NCBI GenBank assembly: GCA_963751165.1
Contig: CAVVTP010000022.1
Coordinates: 62,001-126,000 of the forward strand
DNA from: Roseiarcus sp963751165
Lineage (GTDB): Bacteria; Pseudomonadota; Alphaproteobacteria; Rhizobiales; Beijerinckiaceae
Direction: 5' to 3'
Length of the DNA stretch: 64,000 nt
The notes beneath the pieces were generated by a model that ran no database searches, was not told where the DNA came from, and worked only from the letters and a program-made list of their open reading frames with translations. Of the stretch, positions 25,836 through 34,655 are shown in pieces; the first letter of the stretch is position 1; the number at the start of each line of letters is the position of its first letter. The translations under genes were made by a program, and so were the position numbers.

Positions 25836-26375
25836 ATGGTCAAGAGCCTCATCCTGTTCGCGGTCGCGGCTGTCGGCGCAGCGCTGCTTGCGCCGTCGTA
25901 CCTCGACCGCATCGCGACCGCCCTCTCGCAGCCGGTGCCCGACACGGCTCCGGCCGCCCCGACGGAGGAGGCCATCGCGAAGCCCGTCGACCGACCGGCG
26001 TTGGGGTACCGGGAAACCGCGATCGAAGCCGACCCGCGTGGCCAATACACAACTGACGCGCTCGTCAACGGGAGCCCCGTGCGCATGATGATCGACACCG
26101 GCGCAACTTTCGTCGCCGTCTCCGCCTCGACTGCCGCTCGTCTCGGCCTCGTTCCCGGTCCCGGGCCGAGATGGACGATCAAGACAGCCAACGGCCAGTC
26201 GGTCGCCTCGCCGGTCACGCTCGACTCGGTGAGCTTCGGCGGCCTCTACATGAATGACGTCAAGGCCCTCATCCTGGCGGAGGAGGCTGGTGACGTAAAC
26301 CTGCTCGGGGCGAGTTTCCTCAAGCGGCTCGTCAGCGTCGAGCAGCGCAACGGGATGCTGATTCTCCGCCAATAG
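25836..26375 (+). CDS. Retropepsin-like aspartic protease (TIGR02281 family)
   Basis: The 179-residue protein has one N-terminal membrane anchor (SLILFAVAAVGAALLAPSYL), a short Pro/Ala spacer and a clan AA aspartic protease domain. The catalytic aspartate is in MMIDTGATFVAVS, and NLLGASFLKRL supplies the second hydrophobic-Gly motif seen in these single-domain enzymes. The domain would face the periplasm. Substrates are unknown for the family. The ATG at 25836 is chosen because it starts the anchor; the longer frame back to 25392 runs through repeat sequence. Confidence 0.82.
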   Translation: MVKSLILFAVAAVGAALLAPSYLDRIATALSQPVPDTAPAAPTEEAIAKPVDRPALGYRETAIEADPRGQYTTDALVNGSPVRMMIDTGATFVAVSASTAARLGLVPGPGPRWTIKTANGQSVASPVTLDSVSFGGLYMNDVKALILAEEAGDVNLLGASFLKRLVSVEQRNGMLILRQ

Positions 26376-26439
26376 GCGCCCTCACCCGGCGCCACGGCCC
26401 TCTCGAAAGATGTGCGTCTTTCATCGCTGTGGCGCCGGC

Positions 26440-26475
26440 TCCTCCCGCAAGCGGAGAAGGAATTCTCGCGCTTCG
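26440..26475. repeat. REP-like palindrome (CTCCCGCAAGCGGAGAAGG)
   Basis: CTCCTCCCGCAAGCGGAGAAGG forms a short stem around GCAA. Related palindromes occur at 57545-57632 and 61450-61490, always just after genes. It may serve as a terminator between the convergent protease and hydrolase genes. Confidence 0.4.
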
Positions 26476-26499
26476 CGAAAGGGGTCCTTCCGCAGGCCT

Positions 26500-27321
26500 T
26501 CAATGGTTCTCGAGAAACCTCAGCACCTCGCGATTGAAAGCCGCGGGATTGTCGAGATTCGAGCCGTGGGCGGCGTCGGGAATGACGACCTGTCGCACAT
26601 CGCCGATCGCGGTCGCAAGCCCGTCCAGGTTGCGATGGAAAGTCGCCGGCGAGCGTTCGCCTCCGACAAGCAGCGTCGGCGCCCTGATCGCCTCCGCATC
26701 GGCACGCTCATACGGCGCGCGCTGCTCCCTGGCCTGCCCCAGCAGAGTTCGCGCGTTGTCGCGATAGACCCCTTTGAGCCATTCGGGCAGACGGTCCCAG
26801 CCACCCGGCGCAAAAACCACATCGACCGCGAGCTTCAGACCCGCGTCGATCTCGCTGAGGCGGATCTTTTTGGCCGCCTCGGCGTAAAGCGGGCCCGGCG
26901 AAAACAACGGTTCTGCCGCCGGCGGCAAACCTGTCTCGAGGCTCGCCCCCAGCACGCCCCCTGGCTCCTGCAGCATCAGGGAGCGAACGAGATTGGGAGA
27001 ATGTTGCGCGACGCGGAACGCGACATTGCCTCCCCGGGAATGACCGAGAAGATGGACAGGCCCGGTCTCAAGGGCCGAAATGAATCCCGCCACGTCTGCG
27101 GTGTGCTGCTCGATCGCGTAACCAGCGCCTTCGCCGTCCCAGCGTTCCGGCCAGCAACGCCGGAGGCTGACGGAGATCACCCGGTAGCGAACCCCGAACG
27201 GCTCCAACTGCTCCGTCCAGTAGCGGTAATCGCCGAACGAGCCGTGCACGAGAAGTAAAGGCGCGCCCGCCCCGCTTTCGACGAACGCCATGTCGTAATC
27301 GTTCACCCGCAAAGTCTTCAT
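26500..27321 (-). CDS. Alpha/beta-fold hydrolase
   Basis: The 273-residue product has the alpha/beta-hydrolase plan: LLLVHGSFGDYRYW (oxyanion loop HG), the nucleophile elbow LLGHSRGGN with Ser, an acid-bearing strand near TLLVGGERSPATF, and the catalytic His in IPDAAHGSNLDNP. There is no signal peptide. The substrate cannot be guessed; such proteins are esterases, lipases or C-C hydrolases. The ATG at 27321 begins the first strand; the longer frame to 27456 overlaps the divergent ybgC start. It is divergent from ybgC. Confidence 0.8.
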   Translation of the reverse strand: MKTLRVNDYDMAFVESGAGAPLLLVHGSFGDYRYWTEQLEPFGVRYRVISVSLRRCWPERWDGEGAGYAIEQHTADVAGFISALETGPVHLLGHSRGGNVAFRVAQHSPNLVRSLMLQEPGGVLGASLETGLPPAAEPLFSPGPLYAEAAKKIRLSEIDAGLKLAVDVVFAPGGWDRLPEWLKGVYRDNARTLLGQAREQRAPYERADAEAIRAPTLLVGGERSPATFHRNLDGLATAIGDVRQVVIPDAAHGSNLDNPAAFNREVLRFLENH

Positions 27322-27427
27322 GTGTTGTCCGCCGATCCCTCGTCGAGCTTGCCGTAAATTCACGAGCCGGGCAATTTCACGGGCCTTGAATGCGCGGTGT
27401 CGGTCGCCCCTCTGGAGAGCCAAAGCA

Positions 27428-27832
27428 ATGTCGTCCGAGTTCAGCTCGCTCTCCATTCGCGTCTATTATGAAGACACCGACTTTTCGGGCCGCGTCTATC
27501 ACGCCTCCTATTTGCGCTTCCTCGAGCGCGGGAGGACCGAGTGGCTGCGTCGGCGCGGATTGACCCACCAGGACTTGGCGGCAAGCTCGGGGATCGTCTT
27601 CGCCGTGCGGTCGATGCAGATCGATTTTCTTGCGCCGGCGCGGATCGACGATCTCTTGCGTGTCGAGACAAGCGCTGCGACGCCGCGCGGAGCCTCGATC
27701 AAATTCCGGCAGCGGATTTTTCTCGAAGAAAAGGAGCTTGTCGCCGCCGCCGTGCTGGTCGCGGCGATCCGCGACGGCCGTCCGGCGCGGCTTCCCGTAG
27801 GGCTCCGGCAGGCGCTCGCGCGTCTCGAGTGA
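27428..27832 (+). CDS. ybgC: YbgC-type acyl-CoA thioesterase
   Basis: The 134-residue hotdog-fold protein begins with the YbgC motif VYYEDTDFSGRVYHASYLRFLERGR (seen as two runs: RVYYEDTDFSGRVYHASYL and RFLERGRTEWL). The Asp in EDTDFSG is the catalytic residue of the family. It hydrolyses short-chain acyl-CoA and is linked to the Tol-Pal system in many proteobacteria, where it is the first gene of the tol operon; here it has been separated from tolQ by 11 kb. Length is normal. Confidence 0.9.
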   Translation: MSSEFSSLSIRVYYEDTDFSGRVYHASYLRFLERGRTEWLRRRGLTHQDLAASSGIVFAVRSMQIDFLAPARIDDLLRVETSAATPRGASIKFRQRIFLEEKELVAAAVLVAAIRDGRPARLPVGLRQALARLE

Positions 27833-27980
27833 GCGCGCGGCGGCAAACCCGATCGCCGGTTGCGGCGATTGAGCATTCGGAAAATGTTCTGCGGTCATGC
27901 TGAAACCCTTGTCGGGGGTAGTCCGCGGCCGAATCCGCGCGCTATTGTGCGATCGCCCTCAACCGTCAGGATCGGCCTCC

Positions 27981-29480
27981 GTGTTCCCCAAGCCGTCGCC
28001 AGAGCTCTTCCCCAACACCTACGCCTATGAATCGCAGCCGATGGTCAAGCCGACCGGGTTTCGCGAATACGACGCGCGCTGGCTGATCGAGAAGGAGATC
28101 AATCTCATGGGCGTGCAGGCGCTCGGCCTCGGGCTGGCGCGTCTCTTGAAGGAGCTCGACGTTCCGCGCGACGTCGTCGTCGGCCATGACTTCCGCTCCT
28201 ATTCCGCCTCGATCAAGCTCGCGCTCGTCGCCGGCCTGATGGCGGGCGGCGCAAGGGTGCGCGACATCGGCCTTGCGATCACGCCCATGGCCTATTTCGC
28301 CCAGTTCGCGCTTCCGGCGCCGGCGGTCGCGATGGTGACGGCGTCGCACAACGACAACGGCTGGACGGGCGTGAAGATGGGTGCGGCGCGGCCGGTGACG
28401 TTCGGCGCGGAGGAGATGGGGCGCCTGCGTGACATCGTCATCGGCGGCGAGTTTTTGCCCGAACCCGGCGGCGCCTACGAGTTCCTGCCCGACTTCCCGG
28501 CTCGCTATCTCGCCGACCTGACGAGCCGACCCAAATTCACCCGCAGGATGAGGGTCGTTGCGGCCTGCGGCAACGGGACGGCCGGCGCCTTCGCGCCGCG
28601 GCTGCTCGAAGCGCTCGGGGTGGACGCCATCTCTCTGGACTGCAACCTCGACTGGACCTTCCCGCGCTACAACCCTAACCCCGAAGACCTGCGCATGCTG
28701 CATGCGATGGCGGAGGCGGTGAAGGAAACGGGCGCTGATGTCGCGCTCGGCTTCGACGGCGACGGCGACCGCTGCGGAATCGTCGACAACGAAGGCAAGG
28801 AGATTTTCGCCGACAAGATCGGCGTCATGCTGGCGCGTGACCTGTCGAAGCTGCACGCGAACGCGACCTTCGTGGTCGACGTCAAGTCGACCGGGCTCTT
28901 TGCGTCCGACCCCGCGCTTCGGGCCAACGGCGTCGAGGTCGACTATTTCAAGACCGGTCATTCACACATCAAGCGGCGGGTGCGCGACTTGAGGGCCCTC
29001 GCCGGGTTCGAGAAGTCGGGCCATTTCTTCTTCAATGCGCCCATTGGGCGCGGCTACGACGACGGCTTCGTCACCGCGGTCGCGGTGCTCGACATGCTCG
29101 ACCGCAATCCGGGGAAGTCGATGGCCGACCTCTACCGCGATCTGCCGAAGACTTTTGGCTCGCCGACCATGTCGCCCCACTGTCCGGACGAAGTGAAGTA
29201 CGAGGTCGCCGAGCGCGTGACGGCGCGCTTCAAGGCGATGCAGGGGAAGGGCGAGCCGCTTATCGGCCAAAAGATCAGGGACATCGTCACTGTTAATGGC
29301 GTCCGGGTGACGGTCGAGGACGGGACGTGGGGGCTCGTGCGCGCGTCCTCCAACAAGCCCGAGCTCGTCGTGGTCGTCGAGAGCCCGGTCTCGGATGCGC
29401 GGATGCGCGACATGTTCCACGCCGTCGATGGCGTTTTGCGAGAGAACCGGGAAGTGGGGGAATACAACCAGACAATCTGA
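27981..29480 (+). CDS. Phosphomannomutase / phosphoglucomutase
   Basis: The predicted 499-residue alpha-D-phosphohexomutase has the four expected landmarks: the phosphoserine loop VTASHNDNGW, the metal loop GFDGDGDRCGI, the sugar-binding stretch KTGHSHIKRRV with FEKSGHFFF, and a C-terminal phosphate-binding domain with VRASSNKPELVV. It moves phosphate between C6 and C1 of mannose or glucose for exopolysaccharide and LPS precursors. The GTG at 27981 is preferred: FPKPSPELFPNTYAYE matches the usual N-terminus of Hyphomicrobiales homologues, whereas the ATG at 27897 adds 28 unrelated residues. Confidence 0.9.
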   Translation: MFPKPSPELFPNTYAYESQPMVKPTGFREYDARWLIEKEINLMGVQALGLGLARLLKELDVPRDVVVGHDFRSYSASIKLALVAGLMAGGARVRDIGLAITPMAYFAQFALPAPAVAMVTASHNDNGWTGVKMGAARPVTFGAEEMGRLRDIVIGGEFLPEPGGAYEFLPDFPARYLADLTSRPKFTRRMRVVAACGNGTAGAFAPRLLEALGVDAISLDCNLDWTFPRYNPNPEDLRMLHAMAEAVKETGADVALGFDGDGDRCGIVDNEGKEIFADKIGVMLARDLSKLHANATFVVDVKSTGLFASDPALRANGVEVDYFKTGHSHIKRRVRDLRALAGFEKSGHFFFNAPIGRGYDDGFVTAVAVLDMLDRNPGKSMADLYRDLPKTFGSPTMSPHCPDEVKYEVAERVTARFKAMQGKGEPLIGQKIRDIVTVNGVRVTVEDGTWGLVRASSNKPELVVVVESPVSDARMRDMFHAVDGVLRENREVGEYNQTI

Positions 29481-29522
29481 TCAGCGTCCTAAATGGCCCC
29501 CGACAGTCAGGGAGTTCCTGCG

Positions 29523-30836
29523 CTAAAGCTGGGCTTCGATCGCTGCCTTGTCGATGATCGACCATACCTGCCAAATCTTCCCGTTCCGGAATTCATAGAA
29601 GACATTCTCGGCGAAGGAGACTCTTTTCCCGTTGATATCGAGTCCAAGAAACGTTCCCTTTGGCCTGCAGTCGAATTCCAGCCGGCTTGCGAGGTGAGGC
29701 GGGTCGGAGACCAGCAACTGAATGTTGAAAGAAAGGTCCGGAATGTCATCAAAGTCTTTCTCCAGCATCCGGCGATAGCCCAGTAACCCGATCTGCCGAC
29801 CGTTGTGGCGCACTTCGTCGTGAACGAACCGCTCCAGGTTCGGCCAGTCCTGCTTGTTGAGGCTGGCAATGTAATCTCGGTAGACCTCGGAGAGGGCGGT
29901 TCTGGTCATGTCAATTGCTCGACAGGTTCGTCCAGGCAAACGGACAGCTATCCACCCTGCCTGTGTCAACGAGGCATGGCGCGCTCGCAGGCCGGCGACG
30001 CGCAGTCGGCGAAGGTCGGGGGGATGGTCGTTTTTAACGTCGAGGCCTCGCTCCTTCAGCGCAAGCAACACATAGGCTCGCGCCGTCATGTTCGCGTCGG
30101 CGGCAAGATGAAGCAGTTGCCTGCGCCCGATCGCCTCATAATAGCCAGGTTGCGTGCGGCGCCACGGCGCAGACGGGCCGGCAGCAAAGATCGAGCCGTC
30201 GGGACCGCGGGCAAAATGGAGATTTGCGATCAATGCGAGGCAGGGCTTACCGGGCTCGGGCGCGGCAAGGGACGGCGGGTTCGCGCCGCGCCATTCCTCG
30301 ACGTCGTGACCTGTGATCGCAAGGACATAGTTTTGCGTCTCGAGCGGCAGGAAGCCCTTTCCTCCGAGCCAATCGGCGAGCGCGTTCGGCCCTGCGTTGT
30401 AGGCAGCGGCCGCCAGGCCCAGATTGCCGAAGCGTTTCGCGAGCTCGGCCAGGAGCTTTGCCGACGCCGGAACCGCGGCCGCGGGATCGAACGGGTCGGC
30501 GAGCCCACGGTCCGACGCGGCTCCAGGCATGAATTGCGCGACCCCCTGCGCCCCCGCCGGACTGACTGCGCCGGAGTGGAACGCGCTTTCTCGCCAGATG
30601 AGGCGGGTGAAGAAATTGACCGGCAGCCCCTCCTTCCTGGCCGCGGTCTCGACGATCCCGCAGAGCGTCGCCAGCCCGGCGGCGGTCGCGGGCGCAGCCT
30701 CGTCCGCCAACGCCCGACTCGCCGAGAAGGTCGCGACTGCGGCGATAAGAACGGCGCCGATGCGCCGCGCTCCCCTCGCTCCAATTCTGACTGCCGCCGC
30801 GGCAACCTCTGGATTAAAGTTTTCCCGGACGGACAA
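29523..30836 (-). CDS. Lytic transglycosylase reading through into a SnoaL-like domain
   Basis: A single 437-residue frame holds two unrelated parts. Residues 1 to about 305 are a periplasmic lytic transglycosylase: signal peptide IGAVLIAAVATFSASRALA, catalytic Glu in IWRESAFHSGAVSPAGAQG, GVAQFMPGAA and AAAYNAGPNALADWL. From MTRTALSEVYRD at 29909 on lies a 128-residue SnoaL-like/ester-cyclase domain (RMLEKDFDDIPDLSF, VFYEFRNGKIWQVWSIID). The two are not normally joined, and no ribosome site precedes the ATG at 29909, so either a real fusion or a stop lost through sequence error is possible. The start is a TTG at 30836, five bases after AGGAGG. Confidence 0.75.
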   Translation of the reverse strand: MSVRENFNPEVAAAAVRIGARGARRIGAVLIAAVATFSASRALADEAAPATAAGLATLCGIVETAARKEGLPVNFFTRLIWRESAFHSGAVSPAGAQGVAQFMPGAASDRGLADPFDPAAAVPASAKLLAELAKRFGNLGLAAAAYNAGPNALADWLGGKGFLPLETQNYVLAITGHDVEEWRGANPPSLAAPEPGKPCLALIANLHFARGPDGSIFAAGPSAPWRRTQPGYYEAIGRRQLLHLAADANMTARAYVLLALKERGLDVKNDHPPDLRRLRVAGLRARHASLTQAGWIAVRLPGRTCRAIDMTRTALSEVYRDYIASLNKQDWPNLERFVHDEVRHNGRQIGLLGYRRMLEKDFDDIPDLSFNIQLLVSDPPHLASRLEFDCRPKGTFLGLDINGKRVSFAENVFYEFRNGKIWQVWSIIDKAAIEAQL

Positions 30837-30987
30837 ACCCGCCTCCTGGCGATCGAAACGAGAGGGTCTCCACTGTCAACGCTCGAAACGCAATTATCGC
30901 ACCCGCGCCGGCTCCGCCGAAGTCTCATGGGCCTTCATTGGCGATCATGCTAACGCGGCTCGCTCCAAGGCAAGAAGGAGGTCTTCT

Positions 30988-31539
30988 TTGATATCGCCGC
31001 ATATCCTGCCCGATGTTTTGGGCCCGGGCCTCAGAATCGTCTTCTGTGGCACGGCGGCGGGGACCGTGTCGGCTCGTCGCGGCGCCTATTATGCCCATCC
31101 GCAGAACAAGTTCTGGCGCGTTCTGCACGCGGTCGGCCTGACGCCCCGTCTTATCAGCCCCGAGGAATATCCTGAGCTTCCGCAATGGGGTCTCGGCCTC
31201 ACCGACATCGCCAAGCACGTGAGCGGGATGGACCGCGAGCTGCCGGCCGGCGCGCTTGGGGACGAGGCCTGCGCCGCCCTGACGGCCAAAATTCTTGTTG
31301 CTCAACCCCGTCTGCTCGCTTTCACCAGTCTCACCGGCGGGCGCCGCTGGCTGGGTCGGGCAGCGGGCTTCGGCGACAGCGGGGCGCGCATCGGCAAAAC
31401 CCTGGTCTGGCTCCTGCCCTCGCCCTCGCCGACGGCCGGCTGGAATTTTGACGAGGCCTGGTGGCGAAACCTGGCCGAGGCGGCGAGAGATGCAAAGAGC
31501 GCAACCGAACAATCAAGCCGAGCCGCCTTGGGAGGTTGA
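30988..31539 (+). CDS. mug: G:T/U mismatch-specific DNA glycosylase (Mug family)
   Basis: The predicted 183-residue product belongs to family 2 uracil-DNA glycosylases. IVFCGTAAGTVSARRGAYYAHPQNKFW carries the catalytic-loop region and the tyrosine/Asn-Lys-Phe-Trp signature (shown here as GTAAGTVSARRGAYY and HPQNKFW), GLGLTDIAKHVSGMD a further conserved block, and LLPSPSPTAGW the DNA-intercalation loop. It removes uracil or ethenocytosine opposite G. The TTG at 30988 is the best start: AAGGAGG lies six to seven bases upstream, and the homology begins there, although the frame is open far upstream. It is followed two bases later by an SDR gene. Confidence 0.85.
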   Translation: MISPHILPDVLGPGLRIVFCGTAAGTVSARRGAYYAHPQNKFWRVLHAVGLTPRLISPEEYPELPQWGLGLTDIAKHVSGMDRELPAGALGDEACAALTAKILVAQPRLLAFTSLTGGRRWLGRAAGFGDSGARIGKTLVWLLPSPSPTAGWNFDEAWWRNLAEAARDAKSATEQSSRAALGG

Positions 31540-31541
31540 CC

Positions 31542-32376
31542 ATGGGCCAGTTCTCCACGCGTCCGCCGCACCTTCCACTGCCGGTCCGCGACCCGGTCCG
31601 CTGGAGGAAGCACGAAGGCAAGGGCGTCGTCGTGACCGGCGCGGCGGGCGGCGTCGGCCGCGCGACCGCAGAGCTGCTGGCGGCAGAGGGCGCACGGGTC
31701 GCGCTCGCCGACATCCGGCCGAACGCGCTCGAGTTCGGCCGTCGCCGCGATCGGAAGCGCGGAGGCTTTCGCAATCCCCCTCGACCTTGCCGACCAGAAC
31801 TCGATCGCGCGCGCCGTCGCCGCCGCCGAGGCGCAGCTTGGCCGAATCGACGGCCTCGTCAATTGCGCGGCGATCGTCCTCCACGCCGATCCGCTCGAGG
31901 CCGCCTGGGCGGATTGGGAGAAGATTTTCCGGGTGAACCTGTTCGGCGCCTACGAGGCCTCGCGTCTCGCCGCCAGGGCGATGATCGCCTCGGGCGCGCG
32001 CGGCGCGATCGTCAGCGTCGCCTCGGAGGCCGGCAAGAAGGGGCACATGGAGTCGCTCGCCTACAGTGCCAGCAAGGCCGGGCTGATCAACATGACGCGG
32101 GTCCTCTCTGCCGCCCTCGCGCCCCACGACATCAACGTGAACTGCGTCTGCCCGGGCGGCGTGGCGACCGACATGCTGCGCGCGGTCGCCGTCGCCTACG
32201 GCAGGCTCATCGACGCGCCGCCGGACGAAGTGTTCCCCCGGCTCGTCAGCTCGCAGTTGCAGCGGCACATCGAACCGGTCGAAGTCGCCCGCACGATCTC
32301 CTTCCTTTTGAGCGACGACGCCATTATCATTCGGGGCCAGGCAGTCAGCGCGGACGGCGGCGACACGCCATATTAG
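31542..32376 (+). pseudogene. Short-chain dehydrogenase/reductase with one frameshift
   Basis: Joined across one frameshift near 31735, this gives a 275-residue SDR. The first frame has the NAD(P) fingerprint VVVTGAAGGVGRATAEL and VALADIRPN; the second resumes at AIGSAEAFAIPLDLADQ and has the NCAAIV (NAG-like) motif, the catalytic YSASKAG with upstream Ser in IVSVASEAG, and the C-terminal VSADGGDTPY. The substrate is unknown. A GGGAGG ribosome site precedes the ATG at 31542. All active-site residues survive, so an assembly indel is likely. It is probably co-transcribed with mug. Confidence 0.82.
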
Positions 32377-32507
32377 CCGCCGCCCGCGGTGGCCGTTAGA
32401 GACGAGCGTCCTTCCCTACGCCCATGGCGACTGGCGCAGGCTCGCAGGGAAGTCGTCAAATCCCGGAATCGTCAGGGGACGAACGGAAAAAATCTTCGTC
32501 GCTGTCA

Positions 32508-32914
32508 TCACGCCCGCCAAGGATCGACGAGCGGGAGGCAGGTGGGCTGGACATCGCCGGTGTTGCGGGTAACCAGGGTGAGGCCGGCTGATTGCGGTGG
32601 CCGCGACCAGCGCATCGATCACGGGAAGACTTTTGCCGGCAGACAACTCGGCCCAGCGCCTCGCCGACGCCGCATCGACAGCACCCGGTCGGCGACATCC
32701 TTTCCAGGCCGTCCACCCGCGCGCCAAGCTTGTCGGCGGCGAGGGAATCCCTCGGCGCTTGACTGCGACACCCTTGCGCAGTTCTCCCAAAGTCAGACGC
32801 TCAGGAACAAAGTTCCCGAATCGGCTGCCGGGAGGAATCGATCACGCCATTGTCGGCGCGGGATTTCCGCGTCTCCGAAATGACGTTGGGGTCGAGAAGA
32901 TAGCCTGTCGCCAC
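32508..32914 (-). pseudogene. VapC-like PIN-domain toxin, frameshifted
   Basis: Starting from a GTG at 32914, GYLLDPNVISETRKSRADNG shows the first PIN-domain acidic residue (LLDxNV) in frame. Further family landmarks then appear in other frames: LGELRKGVAVKRR, a Trp/Glu segment, SLPVIDALVAATA (the central Asp) and finally LTLVTRNTGDVQ before a TGA at 32508. Three or more single-base changes separate them. PIN toxins are RNases that need all their acidic residues in one chain, so this copy is dead as read. It lies directly after the remains of its antitoxin. Confidence 0.75.
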
Positions 32915-32917
32915 TGA

Positions 32918-33470
32918 TCAAAGCTCGACGAGGCGGCCGGTATCGCGGTTGCGTTCGATGGAGAAGTCACCGAACTTGGGGCCACCGAGCAGATAGGCCG
33001 TCAACGACCACCGCCTAACCCGACTTCGCGGATTCGACCCCGTCGCAAGCTATTTTCAAACCGGTTGCGCTGTCTAAGCGGTTGACTTTGCTCGTATCAA
33101 TTTCAGGAAACAGGCCAAAAACGGCTGTAGTGAAGACCAACCAAGTTCGACGCGGATTCCAAAGGACGACGAATCGTGTCAAACGTCGCTTGGTGGCGAC
33201 TTTTGTATTCCGCTTGGGCTCGGACTTTTCTTTATCGGCGTTTCCGCCGCCGAAACTGCACCTACGCGGCTCTCCGTCTCCCGCACTGTCTTGTAGTGAA
33301 GACTTTTTCGGTCAAGCTATTGTTTTCATTGGACCTGGAGGTCGAAAAACGGCCCAATCCGCGAAGACGGGCTAAAGCGTGATCGTCTGCGGCCCTTCCG
33401 TGCGGGCACGCTCGATCACCTCGCTGAGCCGGGTCTTTGCGTCCTGGACTTGCCACGTCGCATTGCGAAC
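32918..33470 (-). pseudogene. Phd/YefM-type antitoxin split by a MITE
   Basis: The N-terminal part (33376-33470) encodes NATWQVQDAKTRLSEVIERA then RTEGPQTITL, the DNA-binding start of Phd-family antitoxins. The C-terminal part (32918-33014) encodes SLTAYLLGGPKFGDF and IERNRDTGRLVEL, the usual toxin-binding tail. Between them lies a 353-bp element with terminal inverted repeats. Removing it and one CTAA target copy brings the two parts together but still leaves a gap of about 15-20 residues and a stop, so the gene had probably decayed further. The start codon is not clear. The order antitoxin-toxin on the minus strand is normal for vapBC. Confidence 0.7.
33019..33371. mobile_element. 353-bp MITE with 16-bp terminal inverted repeats
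   Basis: The left end CCCGACTTCGCGGATT (33019-33034) and the right end AATCCGCGAAGACGGG (33356-33371) are inverted copies with one mismatch. CTAA flanks both sides (33015-33018 and 33372-33375), a 4-bp target duplication. Inside there is no transposase frame; a 12-bp direct repeat, TGTAGTGAAGAC, occurs at 33126-33137 and 33292-33303. Base composition is AT-richer than the surroundings. The size, ends and lack of genes define a non-autonomous element. The 4-bp duplication would fit mobilisation by an IS1380-like transposase elsewhere, which is a guess. Confidence 0.75.
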
Positions 33471-33635
33471 GCCTTTCGGTCCTCCCTGACCAGAATATAG
33501 AAAATCTGATTGATACTCGATTTCTGCGCTGCTTCGGTCGGCTCGCAAGTGCAGCGCGCATCGAACTGGAATAGCGCTGCGTTATTCCCATCGCGCTTCC
33601 AAGACGCCGCCGCTTCATGCTAGGACGGCCGCGAG

Positions 33636-33711
33636 GCGCCCGTAGCTCAACGGATAGAGCATCGGTCTTCGGAACCGAGGGTTGGGAGTTCGAATCTCTC
33701 CGGGCGCGCCA
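33636..33711 (+). tRNA. tRNA-Arg (anticodon UCG)
   Basis: A complete cloverleaf can be drawn: acceptor GCGCCCG/CGGGCGC, D arm GCTC-AACGGATA-GAGC, anticodon arm TCGGT-CTTCGGA-ACCGA, and T arm GGGAG-TTCGAAT-CTCTC. The seven-base anticodon loop places TCG at positions 34-36, reading CGA codons, hence arginine. A G discriminator is followed by an encoded CCA. The 3' end of a broken serine recombinase gene runs toward this tRNA from the right. Confidence 0.95.
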
Positions 33712-34549
33712 CTCCTGAACAAAAGAGAGAACTTTGGGCGCAGGTTCGCCCACCGCGTTTGCCGCGGATCTGGCCAGGACGGATTTCGGGCCGTTGATAC
33801 GGATCTCCTCATCTGTGACTGAGACTTCGTCCATAAGAAGTCGAGCGTAGGCTTGCCTGAACTCCGGCGGGCCTTCGTAGAGCTTGTCGCGCAATAGCCC
33901 TGCGAACTCGAGCGACTTTCTCCGGAGTGATCGTCGGCGCTGAGCCGGCCATTCGATTCTGAAGCTCCCCGATCTGTTTGGCGATTTGATCCCGCTGAAG
34001 TTTCAGCGCCACCAGACGTTCGCGCATCGCGGGGTCCTCGGCTTCCCTGACGCCCTTCTCGACCAGTTCGAGAAGCCGGGTGATCCCGGCAATCGCGGCC
34101 GTGTGTTCGTGGCGACGCTTTGCGAGTTGCGCCTTGGCGCCGTCGGCCTGAGCCGCGGCTGACTGCGTGTATGCGTCGAGCATTACAGTCAGACGGTCCG
34201 GATCAAGAACCTCACGGACGACCTCGCCGACGACGATCTCGTCCAACTTCTCCATCGGCGTGCGCAATCCGCGGCAGGCAGACGGTCCTTTCTTCAGTTT
34301 GCTTGAACAGCAGTAGTAGCGGTAGAGCCCGCCCTTACCGGTGTTCTGGATCATCGCCGGGCCACAGTAACCGCACCGGGCGAGTCCCGCGAGGAACATC
34401 GGGCCGTTCACCACCCGCGGCGGGGTCTGCTTAGGACTGCGGCTCTGTAAGAGAGCCTGGGCGCGGATAACCCTCCTCGCGTTTCTCGACGGCGACACGG
34501 GCTGCTTCGTCCGGCTCGATGACGCCGATCGAGTAGTAGGAAGGGACAC
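33712..34549 (-). pseudogene. Serine recombinase (resolvase/integrase type), N-terminally truncated and frameshifted
   Basis: The surviving part is the C-terminal two thirds of a large serine recombinase: VNGPMFLAGLARCGYCGPAM with YRYYCCSSKLKKG (the recombinase zinc ribbon, four cysteines), then GPSACRGLRTPMEKLDEIVV and a coiled-coil (LVALKLQRDQIAKQIGELQ). A one-base shift near 33895 moves the rest, LLRDKLYEGPPEFRQAYARL to LSFVQEWRARRDSNS, to another frame that runs on antisense into the tRNA-Arg. The catalytic resolvase domain is absent; after the QALLQSRSPK block the upstream sequence is unrelated. It is probably the relic of an element integrated at this tRNA. Confidence 0.8.
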
Positions 34550-34655
34550 GGTCCGCCAGATGAGGGTCGGAAGCCGGCGAAGTCGGGAGCCCGGCGGTTA
34601 CGGGATTTGCGGGATCGCCCGGGGGGCGTCCGCGCGGCGGTTGCTCAGGGAGGCG

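Noticed and set aside
33712..33894. The recombinase tail running through the tRNA as a separate protein
   Set aside because: The reading frame lacks a stop only because it continues antisense through the tRNA gene; it is the frameshifted 3' end of the recombinase relic.
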